DNA of 64,000 bases from Bradyrhizobium sp. dw_78 (lineage in GTDB: Bacteria > Pseudomonadota > Alphaproteobacteria > Rhizobiales > Xanthobacteraceae). Under the pieces are notes generated by a model, which ran no database searches, was not told the origin of the DNA, and saw only the letters and a program-made list of their open reading frames with translations. This document shows, in pieces, positions 25,510 through 38,600 of the stretch (within the stretch, counting starts at the first letter, position 1; every line of letters begins with the position of its first letter). The DNA lies in assembly GCF_018449525.1 (NCBI RefSeq), contig NZ_JAAVUS010000005.1:214001-278000 (forward strand), in the 5' to 3' direction. A program made the translations under genes and the position numbers.

Positions 25510-26517
25510 TTGGGGCTGGCCAACAAATACGTTAGCGAGATACCGGATCAGTTCGATCTAGCCTCTATTCTCGATCCCGACGTAGAGAAGGTTGAGGAGG
25601 CCAAGTACGTCGCGGCCTCTATCTACAAATACTTTTCCTCTGCACGAAGAGAGTTCTTCTCTCGTCCTCAGATGAGATTCTCTCAGAAAGAAACTCTTGA
25701 CGATCCTCGCGAGATGAGCCGCCGATGGAAAGAAGCTCGCGACATCGGACTTCGAAAATATATAGAAACCGGCCTTAGGCATGTCCTGCCCCGCGTGTTT
25801 AATGACAAAGACGTCTTGCTCGAAAAATGCACTGACTATGGCGAGGAGGAGCTAGGTCGCAAAATAACACGGAGCGAAGGACTTCACTTGGAGGCGATAC
25901 TAACTTCTCCAGCGGGCCATGCATTTATCCATTCACAGTTGGAGCAAGCGCAGCAGATCATCGGACCGCTTTTGACGGTGATTTTTGCACGCCTTGAAGC
26001 GGATTTCGATAAGTTGATGGAGGAGATCTCGGCAAAGGTAGGAATTTTATCACTTACCGAGGATCCTCTAAATGAGGCTATGTGGCTCCGCTACGCCGAA
26101 AGCTTTGGCGGTTTTGTCGTGGGACTGGACAGCGCTCATAGTTTCTTTTTTCACAGTGATAAAAAAGAGGAACGGTCACTTCTAAGGAAAGTGATCTACA
26201 CGGATGAGTACATAGAAAATTTTTGGCGAAATCCTTACTATTCCTTTTTGGTCAAGAACTCATGCTGGGAATACCAGAACGAATGGAGAATGTTGAAGCG
26301 GTTGTCTGATTGTAACGAGCGCGTAGACGGTACGCCACCTGTGTGTTTATGGAATCTGGACCCAAAGATGATCAAGTCAATTCATTTTGGCTATCGCTAC
26401 GACTTTCACAAGAGGACCGAAGACATCGCGAACCTTCAGAAGGTCGGGGCAGATTGCGATTTTTATCTGGTGCGGCCGATTGGTGTCACCGACATGCTGG
26501 AAGCGACACGGCTTTAG
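25510..26517 (+). CDS. DUF2971-family protein, AT-rich and probably acquired
   Basis: 335 residues from TTG 25510, which has a strong ribosome site (AGGAGG, 6 bases upstream). An ATG at 25396 opens the frame earlier but its translation is not convincing. DUF2971 signs are IYKYFSSARREFFSRPQMRFSQKETLDDP near the start, GILSLTEDPLNEAMWLRYAESFGGFVVGLD in the middle, then RKVIYTDEY and CWEYQNEWRML. A central insert of about 120 residues precedes the second block. Function unknown; some relatives sit in defence or mobile islands. Base composition is far more AT-rich than the neighbours and codon use differs, and a long repeat copy lies just upstream, all signs of transfer. Confidence 0.75.
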   Translation: MGLANKYVSEIPDQFDLASILDPDVEKVEEAKYVAASIYKYFSSARREFFSRPQMRFSQKETLDDPREMSRRWKEARDIGLRKYIETGLRHVLPRVFNDKDVLLEKCTDYGEEELGRKITRSEGLHLEAILTSPAGHAFIHSQLEQAQQIIGPLLTVIFARLEADFDKLMEEISAKVGILSLTEDPLNEAMWLRYAESFGGFVVGLDSAHSFFFHSDKKEERSLLRKVIYTDEYIENFWRNPYYSFLVKNSCWEYQNEWRMLKRLSDCNERVDGTPPVCLWNLDPKMIKSIHFGYRYDFHKRTEDIANLQKVGADCDFYLVRPIGVTDMLEATRL

Positions 26518-26709
26518 GGCGCGGAACCGTCTGACGGAATTCTAGTATGGTCGTGTTTGCTCCAATCTAGCGAGCTTTAGCAATGCTCGCGAAATAGTGC
26601 GAAATTCCACACACCCAATGCGGTTCTACACCTTGCCGTCGGCGCCGGGACTAAAACCGGGACATGAAATCCTGGATGTCGCTTCGATCATCCAGGCTAC
26701 GCTTACTAT

Positions 26710-26979
26710 TCAGTTCCACGCCGGAATATATTCCTCTTGATTTCCATAGCGTATCACCGGCGCTACGGGCGGTCCGTATGGATCGACCCGATCGTCCTGC
26801 GGGCGATAACGATATCGTGGAACGATATAATAATCCCAGTAAGGAGTTGGCTTTACCACGGTGACGATCTCGCGTGGTTCGCGAACGCCCCTGGCCTTTT
26901 GCGCATGCGCTGCCGCACTGAACGTCTCCGGGCTACACAGCACCAGGGCCGTTCCGAGAGCTACGGTCATTGTCCTCAT
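26710..26979 (-). CDS. Small secreted protein, unknown function
   Basis: 89 residues from ATG 26979, which has AAGGAGG upstream. The frame is open to 27114 but that part is not conserved-looking. A signal peptide (MRTMTVALGTALVLCSPETFSAAAHA) is followed by a short mature domain rich in Tyr, Pro and Arg (PYWDYYIVPRYRYRPQDD). No cysteines after the signal, no known domain. Periplasmic or secreted. A hairpin (CCTGGATG...CATCCAGG, 26672-26694) 16 bases beyond its stop may end its transcript. Confidence 0.65.
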   Translation of the reverse strand: MRTMTVALGTALVLCSPETFSAAAHAQKARGVREPREIVTVVKPTPYWDYYIVPRYRYRPQDDRVDPYGPPVAPVIRYGNQEEYIPAWN

Positions 26980-27208
26980 GCCTCGGCCTCCTTGCCACAG
27001 AGGCAAGTTAACGAGCACCACGGATGATCGTTCCAGACCGCGCTGGGCCTGAGGGCGATGGGGCTCGGGACACCGGGGCGGTTGCAATGGCGTAGCGAAG
27101 CACCGGCGAGACAATTCGCCAAGTTTATCAATGCTACAGCATGCTGTTCGCGGTTCCCACCCAACTGTAGCAATCTCGAAGGGCAGCCATGAACCGGCCA
27201 GCCGAATC

Positions 27209-28666
27209 TCACCGCGGCAGATTCGTCGTCCCCATCAAGAACTGATCGACCGCGCGGGCGCAGAGCCGGCCCTCGCGGATCGCCCAGACCACGAGCGATT
27301 GGCCGCGGCGCATGTCGCCGGCCGAGAACACGTTGGGCTTCGAGGTCTGATAGTTCTCGGTGTTGGCCCGCACATTGCCGCGCTGGTCGAGATCGACGCC
27401 GAGCGTCTTCAACAGGCCCTCATGCACCGGATGCACAAAACCCATCGCCAGCAGCACGAGCTGCGCCTCGATCTCGAACTCGGTGCCGGGCAGCGGCTTG
27501 AACTTGTCATCGACCTGCACGCCATGCAGTTTTGCCACCTTGCCGTCGGCGCCGGAAAACTTCTGCGTCAGCACCGCGAATTCGCGCCTGGCGCCTTCGG
27601 CCTGGCTTGAGGAGGTGCGCATCTTCAACGGCCAGTTCGGCCAGGTCAGGCCCTTGTCCTCGTGCTCGGGCGGCGCAGCCATGATCTCGAGCTGGGTCAC
27701 CGAGAGCGCGCCCTGCCGGAACGAAGTGCCGATGCAGTCCGAGCCGGTGTCGCCGCCGCCGATCACCACTACATGCTTGCCGCCGGCGAGAATGTCGGCC
27801 GTGCCGTTGAGCGGCTCGCTGGCGACGCGGCGGTTCTGCTGCGGCAGGAAATCCATCGCGAAGTGAATGCCGGCGAGGTCGCGGCCGGGAATCGGCAGGT
27901 CGCGCGGCGCTTCGGCGCCGCCGGTCAGCGCCAGCGCGTCATACTGCTTCGCCAGCTCGTGCGGATCAATCGCGCCCGGCGCCGCGCCGCCGACAGGGGC
28001 GCCGTAATGGAACGTCACGCCCTCGGCTTCCATCTGCGCGACGCGGCGGTCGATGACATGCTTCTCCATCTTGAAGTCGGGAATGCCATAGCGCAGCAGG
28101 CCGCCGGCCTTGGCGTTCTTCTCATAGACATGCACCTCGTGGCCGGCGCGCGCGAGCTGCTGCGCGCAGGCCAGCCCCGCCGGGCCGGAGCCGATCACGG
28201 CGACCTTCTTGCCGGTCTTGTGCGGTGCGATTTCCGGCTTGAGCCAGCCATTGTCCCAGGCACGGTCGACGATCGCGCATTCGATGGTCTTGATGGTGAC
28301 GGGATTGTCGTCGATGTTGAGCGTGCAGGAGGCTTCGCACGGCGCGGGACAGATGCGGCCGGTGAATTCGGGAAAATTATTGGTCGAATGCAGGTTGCGT
28401 GCGGCCTCTTCCCAATTGCCCTGATAGACCAGATCGTTGAAGTCGGGGATCTGGTTGTTGACCGGGCAGCCCGGCGTGCCCGGCGCGACGGCGCCGGTGC
28501 CGTGGCAATAGGGAATGCCGCAATTCATGCAGCGCGCGGCCTGGTCGCGGGTTTCCTTCTCGCTCAAGGGAACGACGAATTCGCGATAGCTTTTGAGGCG
28601 CTCGGCCACCGGCGCATATTTGCGATCGTGACGTTCGATTTCGAGAAAACCTGTAATCTTGCCCAT
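27209..28666 (-). CDS. gltD: Glutamate synthase (NADPH) small subunit
   Basis: 485 residues. With GltB it makes glutamate from glutamine and 2-oxoglutarate; this subunit takes electrons from NADPH. The N-terminal Fe-S region has [20 protein letters not shown] and [12 protein letters not shown]. The FAD motif is [21 protein letters not shown] and the NADPH motif [24 protein letters not shown] 28666 begins [17 protein letters not shown], the normal N-terminus; the upstream open frame is repeat sequence. It follows gltB on the same strand, with a 150-base gap holding a palindromic repeat. Confidence 0.95.
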   Translation of the reverse strand: MGKITGFLEIERHDRKYAPVAERLKSYREFVVPLSEKETRDQAARCMNCGIPYCHGTGAVAPGTPGCPVNNQIPDFNDLVYQGNWEEAARNLHSTNNFPEFTGRICPAPCEASCTLNIDDNPVTIKTIECAIVDRAWDNGWLKPEIAPHKTGKKVAVIGSGPAGLACAQQLARAGHEVHVYEKNAKAGGLLRYGIPDFKMEKHVIDRRVAQMEAEGVTFHYGAPVGGAAPGAIDPHELAKQYDALALTGGAEAPRDLPIPGRDLAGIHFAMDFLPQQNRRVASEPLNGTADILAGGKHVVVIGGGDTGSDCIGTSFRQGALSVTQLEIMAAPPEHEDKGLTWPNWPLKMRTSSSQAEGARREFAVLTQKFSGADGKVAKLHGVQVDDKFKPLPGTEFEIEAQLVLLAMGFVHPVHEGLLKTLGVDLDQRGNVRANTENYQTSKPNVFSAGDMRRGQSLVVWAIREGRLCARAVDQFLMGTTNLPR

Positions 28667-28721
28667 TACGTCCAGGCCCCTGCATCTCTCAAGTTCGTCT
28701 TCGTTTCTTTCCGCCACGCCC

Positions 28722-28806
28722 CCGTCATTGCGAGGAGCGGAGCGACGAAGCAATCCATTCTTGCACTGCGGCCCGATGGATTGCTTCGCTACGCTCGCAA
28801 TGACGG
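28722..28806. repeat. Palindromic intergenic repeat between gltB and gltD
   Basis: CCGTCATTGCGAGGAGC...GCTACGCTCGCAATGACGG with inner arms CGACGAAGCAATCCAT / ATGGATTGCTTCG: a nearly perfect 85-base stem. Same family as 19629-19747 and 24591-24709. In a gltB-gltD transcript it would form a large hairpin that could protect the upstream part or lower gltD expression. Confidence 0.8.
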
Positions 28807-28816
28807 TCTCGTGTGA

Positions 28817-33592
<4,776 letters not shown>

Positions 33593-33767
33593 TTTCAAGT
33601 CCTCTCAGTGCCTCACCGTTGTGGCGGCGCACCTTGGCTGCTGCGGCACCCACCGGGCCACCGCTCGTCCTCCGCGAGCCGCATTTTCAGAATTAAAGGC
33701 CCGGGCGTTCAACGTCAGGATGAACGACCTTGCCCTTGGCCTTCTGGCGCGTGCGCGCCCGACGCTC

Positions 33768-33786
33768 AGTGCAATCCCCGTGCCGG
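33768..33786 (-). promoter_or_regulatory. Probable sigma-54 (RpoN) promoter for gltB
   Basis: On the minus strand CGGCACGGGGATTGCA matches the -24/-12 consensus (GGCACG, four bases, TTGCA) with the exact ten bases between the GG and GC pairs. It points towards gltB, whose start is about 165 bases downstream of the expected transcription start. The rest of 33599-34046 holds no gene. No NtrC site was identified, so control by NtrC is inference. Confidence 0.55.
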
Positions 33787-34046
33787 GCAAGCACCGCAAT
33801 TAAGACAGTTAAGCTGTCCTAAATCCGACCATGCCAAATTTTTTTCTATCACACAAGCGCGTGAAAGTCGCTCGTCCGATGCAGCCAGCGCCGCGGATTT
33901 GAGGCGGCCGCGCCGCGATCCGGCCCAAGGACCGCCGGATTCCGCACCGAGATTACGGGTGGGACCAAGGAGCAAAAAAGCTCCGGAACCAGGATGCCTA
34001 CAGGAGTAGGGGTCTGCAAGAATCGGGGGCTTACAGGAGTGAGGCG

Positions 34047-34772
34047 ATGAAGCTGTTCACGGGATGGATCATGTCGGCAGGCGTTATTCTGGCCGCCGCG
34101 TCCGCAAATGCCCAGATGCTGGCCCCATCTGGGGCCGGAAATCCCCGCTATGTCCTGGTTTCCGATTTCGACGGACCTTCCGCGGCGATGCCGCCGGGCG
34201 CGGTCGAGCGCGATGGCCCGCGGCTGCTGCCGGCGATGGAGGTCTATACGGTGGTGCGCGAGAACGGGTTTTCGCCGCTCGGAACTCCGCACCAGCACGG
34301 CTTCGTCTATACGATTGCCGTGATCGATCGCGGTGGAGACGACGGCCGCCTGGTGATCGACGCCCGTGACGGGCGGATCATCCGCTTCGTTCCGGCTTAT
34401 CGTATGGGCGCAAATTTTTATGACGGCCCGACCGGCGCCTATGGACCGGCGGGGCCATTGCCGCCGGTGAGCCAGGCCAGCGGCGTGCCGCGGCCGCCGG
34501 CATTGATACCGCGCGTCGCGAGCCGCATGCCGTCCGTGGTACCGCTGCCGAGGGAGACGCCGCCGCATGTCATCGAGGGCGGGCCGGAGTCGAAACCGCT
34601 TGCAGCCAAGCCCACTCCAGCGCCGGAGCAGCAGTCAGCGGCCAATCAGGTAAGGCCGGCCGATACGCCGCCCGCTCCGGCACTTGCCACTCCGGGCACG
34701 GCCGAGGCCAAGCCTTCGCCGCCGCAGATCCTGCCGACGCAGGAGATGCCGAAGGTGCAGGGGTTTGAGTGA
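34047..34772 (+). CDS. Exported protein with Pro/Ala-rich tail, unknown function
   Basis: 241 residues with AGGAGTGAGG before ATG 34047. A signal peptide (MKLFTGWIMSAGVILAAASANA) is followed by a compact region (about 23-120) with VYTVVRENGFSPLGTPHQHGFVYTIAVIDRGGDDGRLVIDARDGRIIRF, which resembles a PepSY-like strand pattern. A long low-complexity tail rich in Pro, Ala, Glu and Gln follows. Periplasmic. Such proteins are frequent in Bradyrhizobium relatives; the role is unknown. Confidence 0.75.
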   Translation: MKLFTGWIMSAGVILAAASANAQMLAPSGAGNPRYVLVSDFDGPSAAMPPGAVERDGPRLLPAMEVYTVVRENGFSPLGTPHQHGFVYTIAVIDRGGDDGRLVIDARDGRIIRFVPAYRMGANFYDGPTGAYGPAGPLPPVSQASGVPRPPALIPRVASRMPSVVPLPRETPPHVIEGGPESKPLAAKPTPAPEQQSAANQVRPADTPPAPALATPGTAEAKPSPPQILPTQEMPKVQGFE

Positions 34773-34800
34773 GCTCAACGTCACGCGTCATTCCAGCCAC

Positions 34801-34829
34801 AAAAAACGCCCCGGTTTCCCGGGGCGTTT
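34801..34829. terminator. Bidirectional Rho-independent terminator
   Basis: AAAAAACGCCCCGG-TTT-CCCGGGGCGTTT: a 9-pair GC stem flanked by A-run and T-run, so it serves both the exported-protein gene from the left and the hsp20 gene from the right. Confidence 0.88.
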
Positions 34830-34867
34830 CGTTTCAGCCAATACCTGCCGAAATCAGAAGCCGCTGT

Positions 34868-35344
34868 TTAGGCGGCGACCTTGGCAGCCGAGCCGTCGAC
34901 CACCTGCGGAGCCTGGCCGCCGGAGCTGATCGGAATGCTGCGCGGCTTCTTGGCCTCGGGAATTTCGCGGACGAGATCGACGTGGAGCAGGCCGTGCTCG
35001 AGCGAGGCGTTCTTCACCTGCACGAAATCGGCAAGCTGGAATGCGCGCTCGAAGGCGCGGGCCGCGATGCCGCGATAGAGCACCTCGGATTTATCCTGGC
35101 CGTTCTCGTTGGCGGTTTTTTCGCCCTTGATCGTCAGCGTATTTTCCTTCGCGACGATCGAAAGCTCGCCCAGCGCGAAGCCGGACACGGCGACGGTGAT
35201 GCGGTAGCTGTTCTCACCGGTACGCTCGATATTATAGGGCGGATAGCCGGGGCTGCCGTCCGAGGTCGCCTGATCGAGCAGGGAGAAGAGACGATCGAAG
35301 CCGACGGTGGAACGATAAAACGGGGTAAGGTCGTAGGTACGCAT
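34868..35344 (-). CDS. Small heat-shock protein, Hsp20/IbpA class A
   Basis: 158 residues. ATP-independent holdase that binds unfolding proteins as large oligomers. The alpha-crystallin domain spans about 35-125, with PPYNIERTGENSYRITVAVSGF, the LTIKGEK strand and the end motif HGLLHVDLVREIPE (V-x-L-V form). The N-terminus MRTYDLTPFYRSTVGFDRLF is the IbpA-like class A start of rhizobial Hsp20 proteins. C-terminal RSIPI supplies the I-x-I anchor. ATG 35344 has GGAGGA upstream. Control is by an RNA thermometer and a heat-shock promoter, listed separately. Confidence 0.94.
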   Translation of the reverse strand: MRTYDLTPFYRSTVGFDRLFSLLDQATSDGSPGYPPYNIERTGENSYRITVAVSGFALGELSIVAKENTLTIKGEKTANENGQDKSEVLYRGIAARAFERAFQLADFVQVKNASLEHGLLHVDLVREIPEAKKPRSIPISSGGQAPQVVDGSAAKVAA

Positions 35345-35474
35345 AGGATAGTCCTCCATTGAGCGACTGTTGCAGTTAACCCGCCCGCCATAGGGCCGGG
35401 CTTTCGTCCTTGTGCAGCCTGGTGATTTCGAAGCCTTGTGATTTCGGTTCCGAAACACTGGTAGCGGCCTGCAC
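35345..35474 (-). ncRNA. ROSE-type RNA thermometer in the hsp20 5' UTR
   Basis: On the minus strand the last hairpin before ATG pairs UCGCUC with GGAGGA (plus strand 35351-35366), leaving one unpaired G opposite the Shine-Dalgarno. This U-C-G-C-U with bulged G is the hallmark of ROSE elements, first found before Bradyrhizobium small heat-shock genes. An upstream helix AAGCCCG / CGGGCGGGTT also fits the multi-hairpin layout. Heat would melt the hairpin and free the ribosome site. Confidence 0.8.
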
Positions 35475-35481
35475 GGGGATG

Positions 35482-35512
35482 ATATGGGTGAAACGCCAAG
35501 GGCGTTCAAGAG
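35482..35512 (-). promoter_or_regulatory. Probable RpoH (sigma-32) promoter of hsp20
   Basis: On the minus strand CTCTTGAA, 15 bases, then ACCCATAT, close to the sigma-32 consensus CTTGAA / CCCCATnT. Transcription would start near 35474, giving a leader of about 130 bases, the right size for the ROSE structure. The spacer holds the small palindrome ACGCCAAGGGCGT. Confidence 0.6.
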
Positions 35513-35581
35513 GGTCGGGACGCGCCGTTTTTTGCTGCTTGCGCCCTTGATTTCCAGCGTTTTTCCCCTAGCCGGTCCCCC

Positions 35582-36529
35582 ATGACGCTCGTCTCGATTC
35601 CCGCCAATCCCGTTCCGGAAGATGTCGTCTCGGGCACGATCAAGACGCCGGATGGCGCGGAACTGCGGTTTGCGCGCTGGGCGCCGCCTGCCGGCCGCAA
35701 AGGCACCGTCTGCGTCTTCACCGGGCGCGGCGAGACAATCGAAAAATATTTCGAGACCGTGCGCGACCTGCGCGACCGCGGCTTTGCGGTGGCGATGATC
35801 GATTGGCGCGGGCAGGGCCATTCGTCCCGCCGCCTGCGCGATCCGCGCAAGGGCTATGTCCGCCGTTTCTCCGATTACGAAATCGACGTCGAAACCTTCG
35901 TGCAGCAGGTGGTGCTGCCGGACTGCCCGCCGCCGTTTTTCGCGCTGGCGCATTCGATGGGCGGCGCGGTGATGCTGCGCATCGCCTATGCCGGCAAGCG
36001 CTGGTTCGATCGCATGGTGCTGTCGGCGCCGATGATCGACCTTCCCGGGCGCCGCACCTCGTTTCTGCCGACCGCGCTGCTGCGTCTGTTGCGGCTGACG
36101 GGGCAGGGCGGCCGCTACATCCCGGGCGGCAACGGCCAGTTGGTGGGGCTGTCGTCCTTTGTCAACAATCCCGTGACCAGCGATCCCGTGCGCTATGCGC
36201 GCAACGCGGCGATCCTCGCGGAAGACCCCACGCTGGGCATCGCGGCGCCGACCATCGCGTGGGCCGATGCGGCGTTCAGCGCGATGCATACTTTCCGCGC
36301 CACGCATTATCCCTCGCTGATCCGGCAGCCGATCCTGATGCTGGCCGCCAGCAACGACAGCGTGGTCTCGACGCCGGCGATCGAGGAGTTCGCCTATCAT
36401 TTGCGCGCCGGCTCGCATCTCGTCATCGCCGGCTCGAAGCACGAAATCTTGCAGGAACAGGACCGCTACCGGTCGCAATTCTGGGCGGCGTTCGACGCCT
36501 TCGTGCCGGGTACGCCGCTGTTTGGGTGA
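35582..36529 (+). CDS. Alpha/beta hydrolase, lysophospholipase/monoglyceride-lipase-like
   Basis: 315 residues. Serine hydrolase of the Hydrolase_4 (PldB-like) group. Nucleophile elbow AHSMGGA (Ser about 124), oxyanion region FTGRGETIEKY and the WRGQGHSSR loop typical of the group. The acid is likely in LAASNDSVVSTPA and the His in IAGSKHEIL. No signal peptide, so probably cytoplasmic or membrane-bound. Divergent from hsp20. Confidence 0.88.
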   Translation: MTLVSIPANPVPEDVVSGTIKTPDGAELRFARWAPPAGRKGTVCVFTGRGETIEKYFETVRDLRDRGFAVAMIDWRGQGHSSRRLRDPRKGYVRRFSDYEIDVETFVQQVVLPDCPPPFFALAHSMGGAVMLRIAYAGKRWFDRMVLSAPMIDLPGRRTSFLPTALLRLLRLTGQGGRYIPGGNGQLVGLSSFVNNPVTSDPVRYARNAAILAEDPTLGIAAPTIAWADAAFSAMHTFRATHYPSLIRQPILMLAASNDSVVSTPAIEEFAYHLRAGSHLVIAGSKHEILQEQDRYRSQFWAAFDAFVPGTPLFG

Positions 36530-36544
36530 GTGCGGTCGTCATGA

Positions 36545-36627
36545 TCGGTTCTACGCGTTTTCTTCACGCGCACCGGTATCCACCCCGAATCAAGTCCGGG
36601 GCAGGCTTTCGCTCGAAAACGCTCTAG
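36545..36627. repeat. Mosaic intergenic repeat, copy B, ending in the tauE stop codon
   Basis: Read on the minus strand: TAGAGCGTTTTCGAGCGAAA, a CCCCGGACTTGATTCGGGG hairpin, then CGCGTGAAGAAAACGCG. The first TAG (36626-36624) is the stop of the TauE/SafE gene. Arms GCGTTTTC / GAAAACGC can pair across the element. Confidence 0.7.
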
Positions 36628-37379
36628 GCGCGCGCGATATTGTAGATCGCGATAGCCACGAGATAGATGCCGAGAAAGATCATCGCGATCAGGAACCAGC
36701 GGCGGAAGGCTTCCGGCTCCAGCCGCGAGCGCACCCCTTGGCCGATGAACATGCCAGCGAAGGAGCAGGCCATTGCGACCATCCCGGGCAGCGCGGTCGA
36801 TGCATTCAACAGGCCGGCGCCGGTGAGATTGTAGGCGAGCCCGAGCGTCGCGGCGGTGAAATACACCCCGAGCGCCTGCACCAGCTCGTCCTTCTCCATG
36901 CCGATCGACTGCATATACGGCATCGACGGGATCACCTGCACGCCGGTCGCGGCGGAAATCATACCGGTGACCAGCCCGACGATACCGCCGATCCATTTTT
37001 CGTTGCCCCGCGCGACGCTGAAAGCGAGTTTATTCAGGCCGACGACGGCGTAAATCATCAGCAACACGCCCAGAACGATGGTGCCATAGCGGGCATACGG
37101 CCCGGTCAGCATCCCCCCGTTCAACCAGATGCCGGCCACCGTGCCCAACATCAGCGGCCACAACCGTTTGATGATGCCGAGCAGATAGGGGCCGACAAAG
37201 GTCTGCCAGATATTGGTGATGATCGCCGGCGCAATCACGATGGCAAGCGCATGCGCGGGCGGCATCGTCACCGCTAGCAAGCCCATCGACACCGTCGGCA
37301 GGCCGAGGCCGATGACGCCCTTGATGAAACCGGCGAGCAGGAACGCCGCCGCGATAAAGAAGAGGAGAGGGTCGAACAT
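36624..37379 (-). CDS. Sulfite exporter TauE/SafE family membrane protein
   Basis: 251 residues from ATG 37379 (MFDPLLFFIAAAF); the frame extends to 37415 but those residues are polar and unlikely. About eight hydrophobic helices in two halves, with the repeated family motif FIKGVIGLGLPTVSMGLLA in the first and GLVTGMISAATGVQVIPSMPYMQ in the second. The family exports small sulfur-containing or organic anions; the substrate is unknown. The divergent LysR regulator is its likely controller. Confidence 0.88.
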   Translation of the reverse strand: MFDPLLFFIAAAFLLAGFIKGVIGLGLPTVSMGLLAVTMPPAHALAIVIAPAIITNIWQTFVGPYLLGIIKRLWPLMLGTVAGIWLNGGMLTGPYARYGTIVLGVLLMIYAVVGLNKLAFSVARGNEKWIGGIVGLVTGMISAATGVQVIPSMPYMQSIGMEKDELVQALGVYFTAATLGLAYNLTGAGLLNASTALPGMVAMACSFAGMFIGQGVRSRLEPEAFRRWFLIAMIFLGIYLVAIAIYNIARA

Positions 37380-37466
37380 GCCGGGCACATTGACCGATCG
37401 GCGCCACCGGCACAATCTGGAGGTTACGGATATAGCCTTCGGCTATGACGAAGGCATCCCGCCAAT

Positions 37467-37562
37467 CCTCATCCTGAGGAGCGGCCGCTTGGCCGCATCT
37501 CGAAGGATGATGTCACCGGCCTCACGGCCCGAGACGGCGCAAGGCGCCTCCTCGCCATGAGG
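37467..37562. repeat. Palindromic repeat between tauE-like gene and LysR gene
   Basis: CCTCATCCTGAGGAGCGGCCGC...GAAGGATGATG followed by CCTCACGGCCCGAGACGG...CCTCCTCGCCATGAGG. Two related imperfect palindromes in tandem; the type (CCTCATCCTGAGGAGC) is widespread in this bacterial group. It fills most of the promoter gap of the LysR gene, ending 14 bases before its start. Confidence 0.65.
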
Positions 37563-37576
37563 GTTAGGAAACCGCC

Positions 37577-38470
37577 ATGCGTTTCGACCTGATCGACTTG
37601 CAGCTTTTCATCGCGGTGGCCGATGCGCGCAGCATCACGCGTGGCGCGCTGGCGGCCCATCTGGCGCTGGCCTCGGCCAGTGCGCGCATCAAGGGGCTGG
37701 AACAGGCGCTGGGCGTGACATTGCTGAAGCGCGGCCGGCGCGGGATCGAACTGACCGCGGCGGGGGAAAGCCTGCTCGATCATGCCCGGGTCGTGATCCA
37801 CAATGTGGAGGCGATGCAGGGCGATCTCGCAGCCTTCGCCAGCGGCGCCAAGGCCAGCGTCCTTTTGCTCGCCACCACTTCCGGCCTGTCCGAGCATCTG
37901 CCGAAAGCGCTCGCGGCTTTCTTGCGCGCGCATCCGGATATCAATGTCGATGTCGAGGAACGCGAAAGCACCGATATTGCCGCGGCGGTTGCGACCGGCG
38001 CGGCCGATGTCGGCTTTGCCGCCGAACACGCCTTGCCTGACAATATCGAGCGATTTCTGTTCAGCGAAGATCGCCTGATGCTGGTAACGGCGCGACGCGG
38101 AGTGTTCGCCGGCCGCCGCCAGATCGATTTTCAGGAAGTTGCCGGGCACGATTTCGTCGGGCTGACGAATGCGACGGCGCTCCAGCTTCACATCGCCAAG
38201 CATGCCGCGCGGCTCGGCATGCGCCTGCGTTTCCGGGCCCGCTTGCGCGATTTCGACGCGATCTGCCAGATGGTGGCGGCCGATGTCGGCATCGGGGTTG
38301 TTCCGGAAGTGGCGGCGAGACGCTGTGCGAGATCGATGCCGCTTGCCACGGTCCGGATCCGCGACGCCTGGGCCAACCGCAAGCTCGTGATCTGCGCGCG
38401 CAGTTTCAAGTCGCTGCCGCGGCCGGCCAAGCTGCTGGTCGAGCATTTGCGCGGGGCCGCCATTCCATAG
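37577..38470 (+). CDS. LysR-family transcriptional regulator
   Basis: 297 residues. N-terminal winged helix-turn-helix (about 3-62: LIDLQLFIAVADARSITRGALAAHLALASASARIKGLEQALGVTLLKRGRRGIELTAAG, the LysR pattern) and a C-terminal substrate-binding domain (about 90-297). It is divergent from the TauE/SafE exporter gene and so may control it. The effector cannot be told from sequence. Confidence 0.9.
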   Translation: MRFDLIDLQLFIAVADARSITRGALAAHLALASASARIKGLEQALGVTLLKRGRRGIELTAAGESLLDHARVVIHNVEAMQGDLAAFASGAKASVLLLATTSGLSEHLPKALAAFLRAHPDINVDVEERESTDIAAAVATGAADVGFAAEHALPDNIERFLFSEDRLMLVTARRGVFAGRRQIDFQEVAGHDFVGLTNATALQLHIAKHAARLGMRLRFRARLRDFDAICQMVAADVGIGVVPEVAARRCARSMPLATVRIRDAWANRKLVICARSFKSLPRPAKLLVEHLRGAAIP

Positions 38471-38500
38471 GCTTTCGAGGCAGTCGGGCCGGCATTGCTC

Positions 38501-38592
38501 GATAGCGTTTTCGAGCGAAATGGCTTCCGGTTCGCGTGAAGAAAACGCGTCAAATAAAATGTTAGAGCCCGGTTCTGATTCAATCAGAACCG
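38501..38592. repeat. Mosaic intergenic repeat, copy C
   Basis: ATAGCGTTTTCGAGCGAAAT, GGTTCGCGTGAAGAAAACGCG and TTCTGATTCAATCAGAA in that order on the plus strand. The GCGTTTTC/GAAAACGC and TTCTGATT/AATCAGAA arms form two hairpins, between the converging LysR and hisN genes. Confidence 0.7.
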
Positions 38593-38600
38593 ATAAGGCT

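Noticed and set aside
26632..26652. A 20-base match (CACCTTGCCGTCGGCGCCGG) to the gltD coding region, possibly a transposed fragment.
   Set aside because: Too short and made of common codons in a high-GC genome; no similarity continues on either side.
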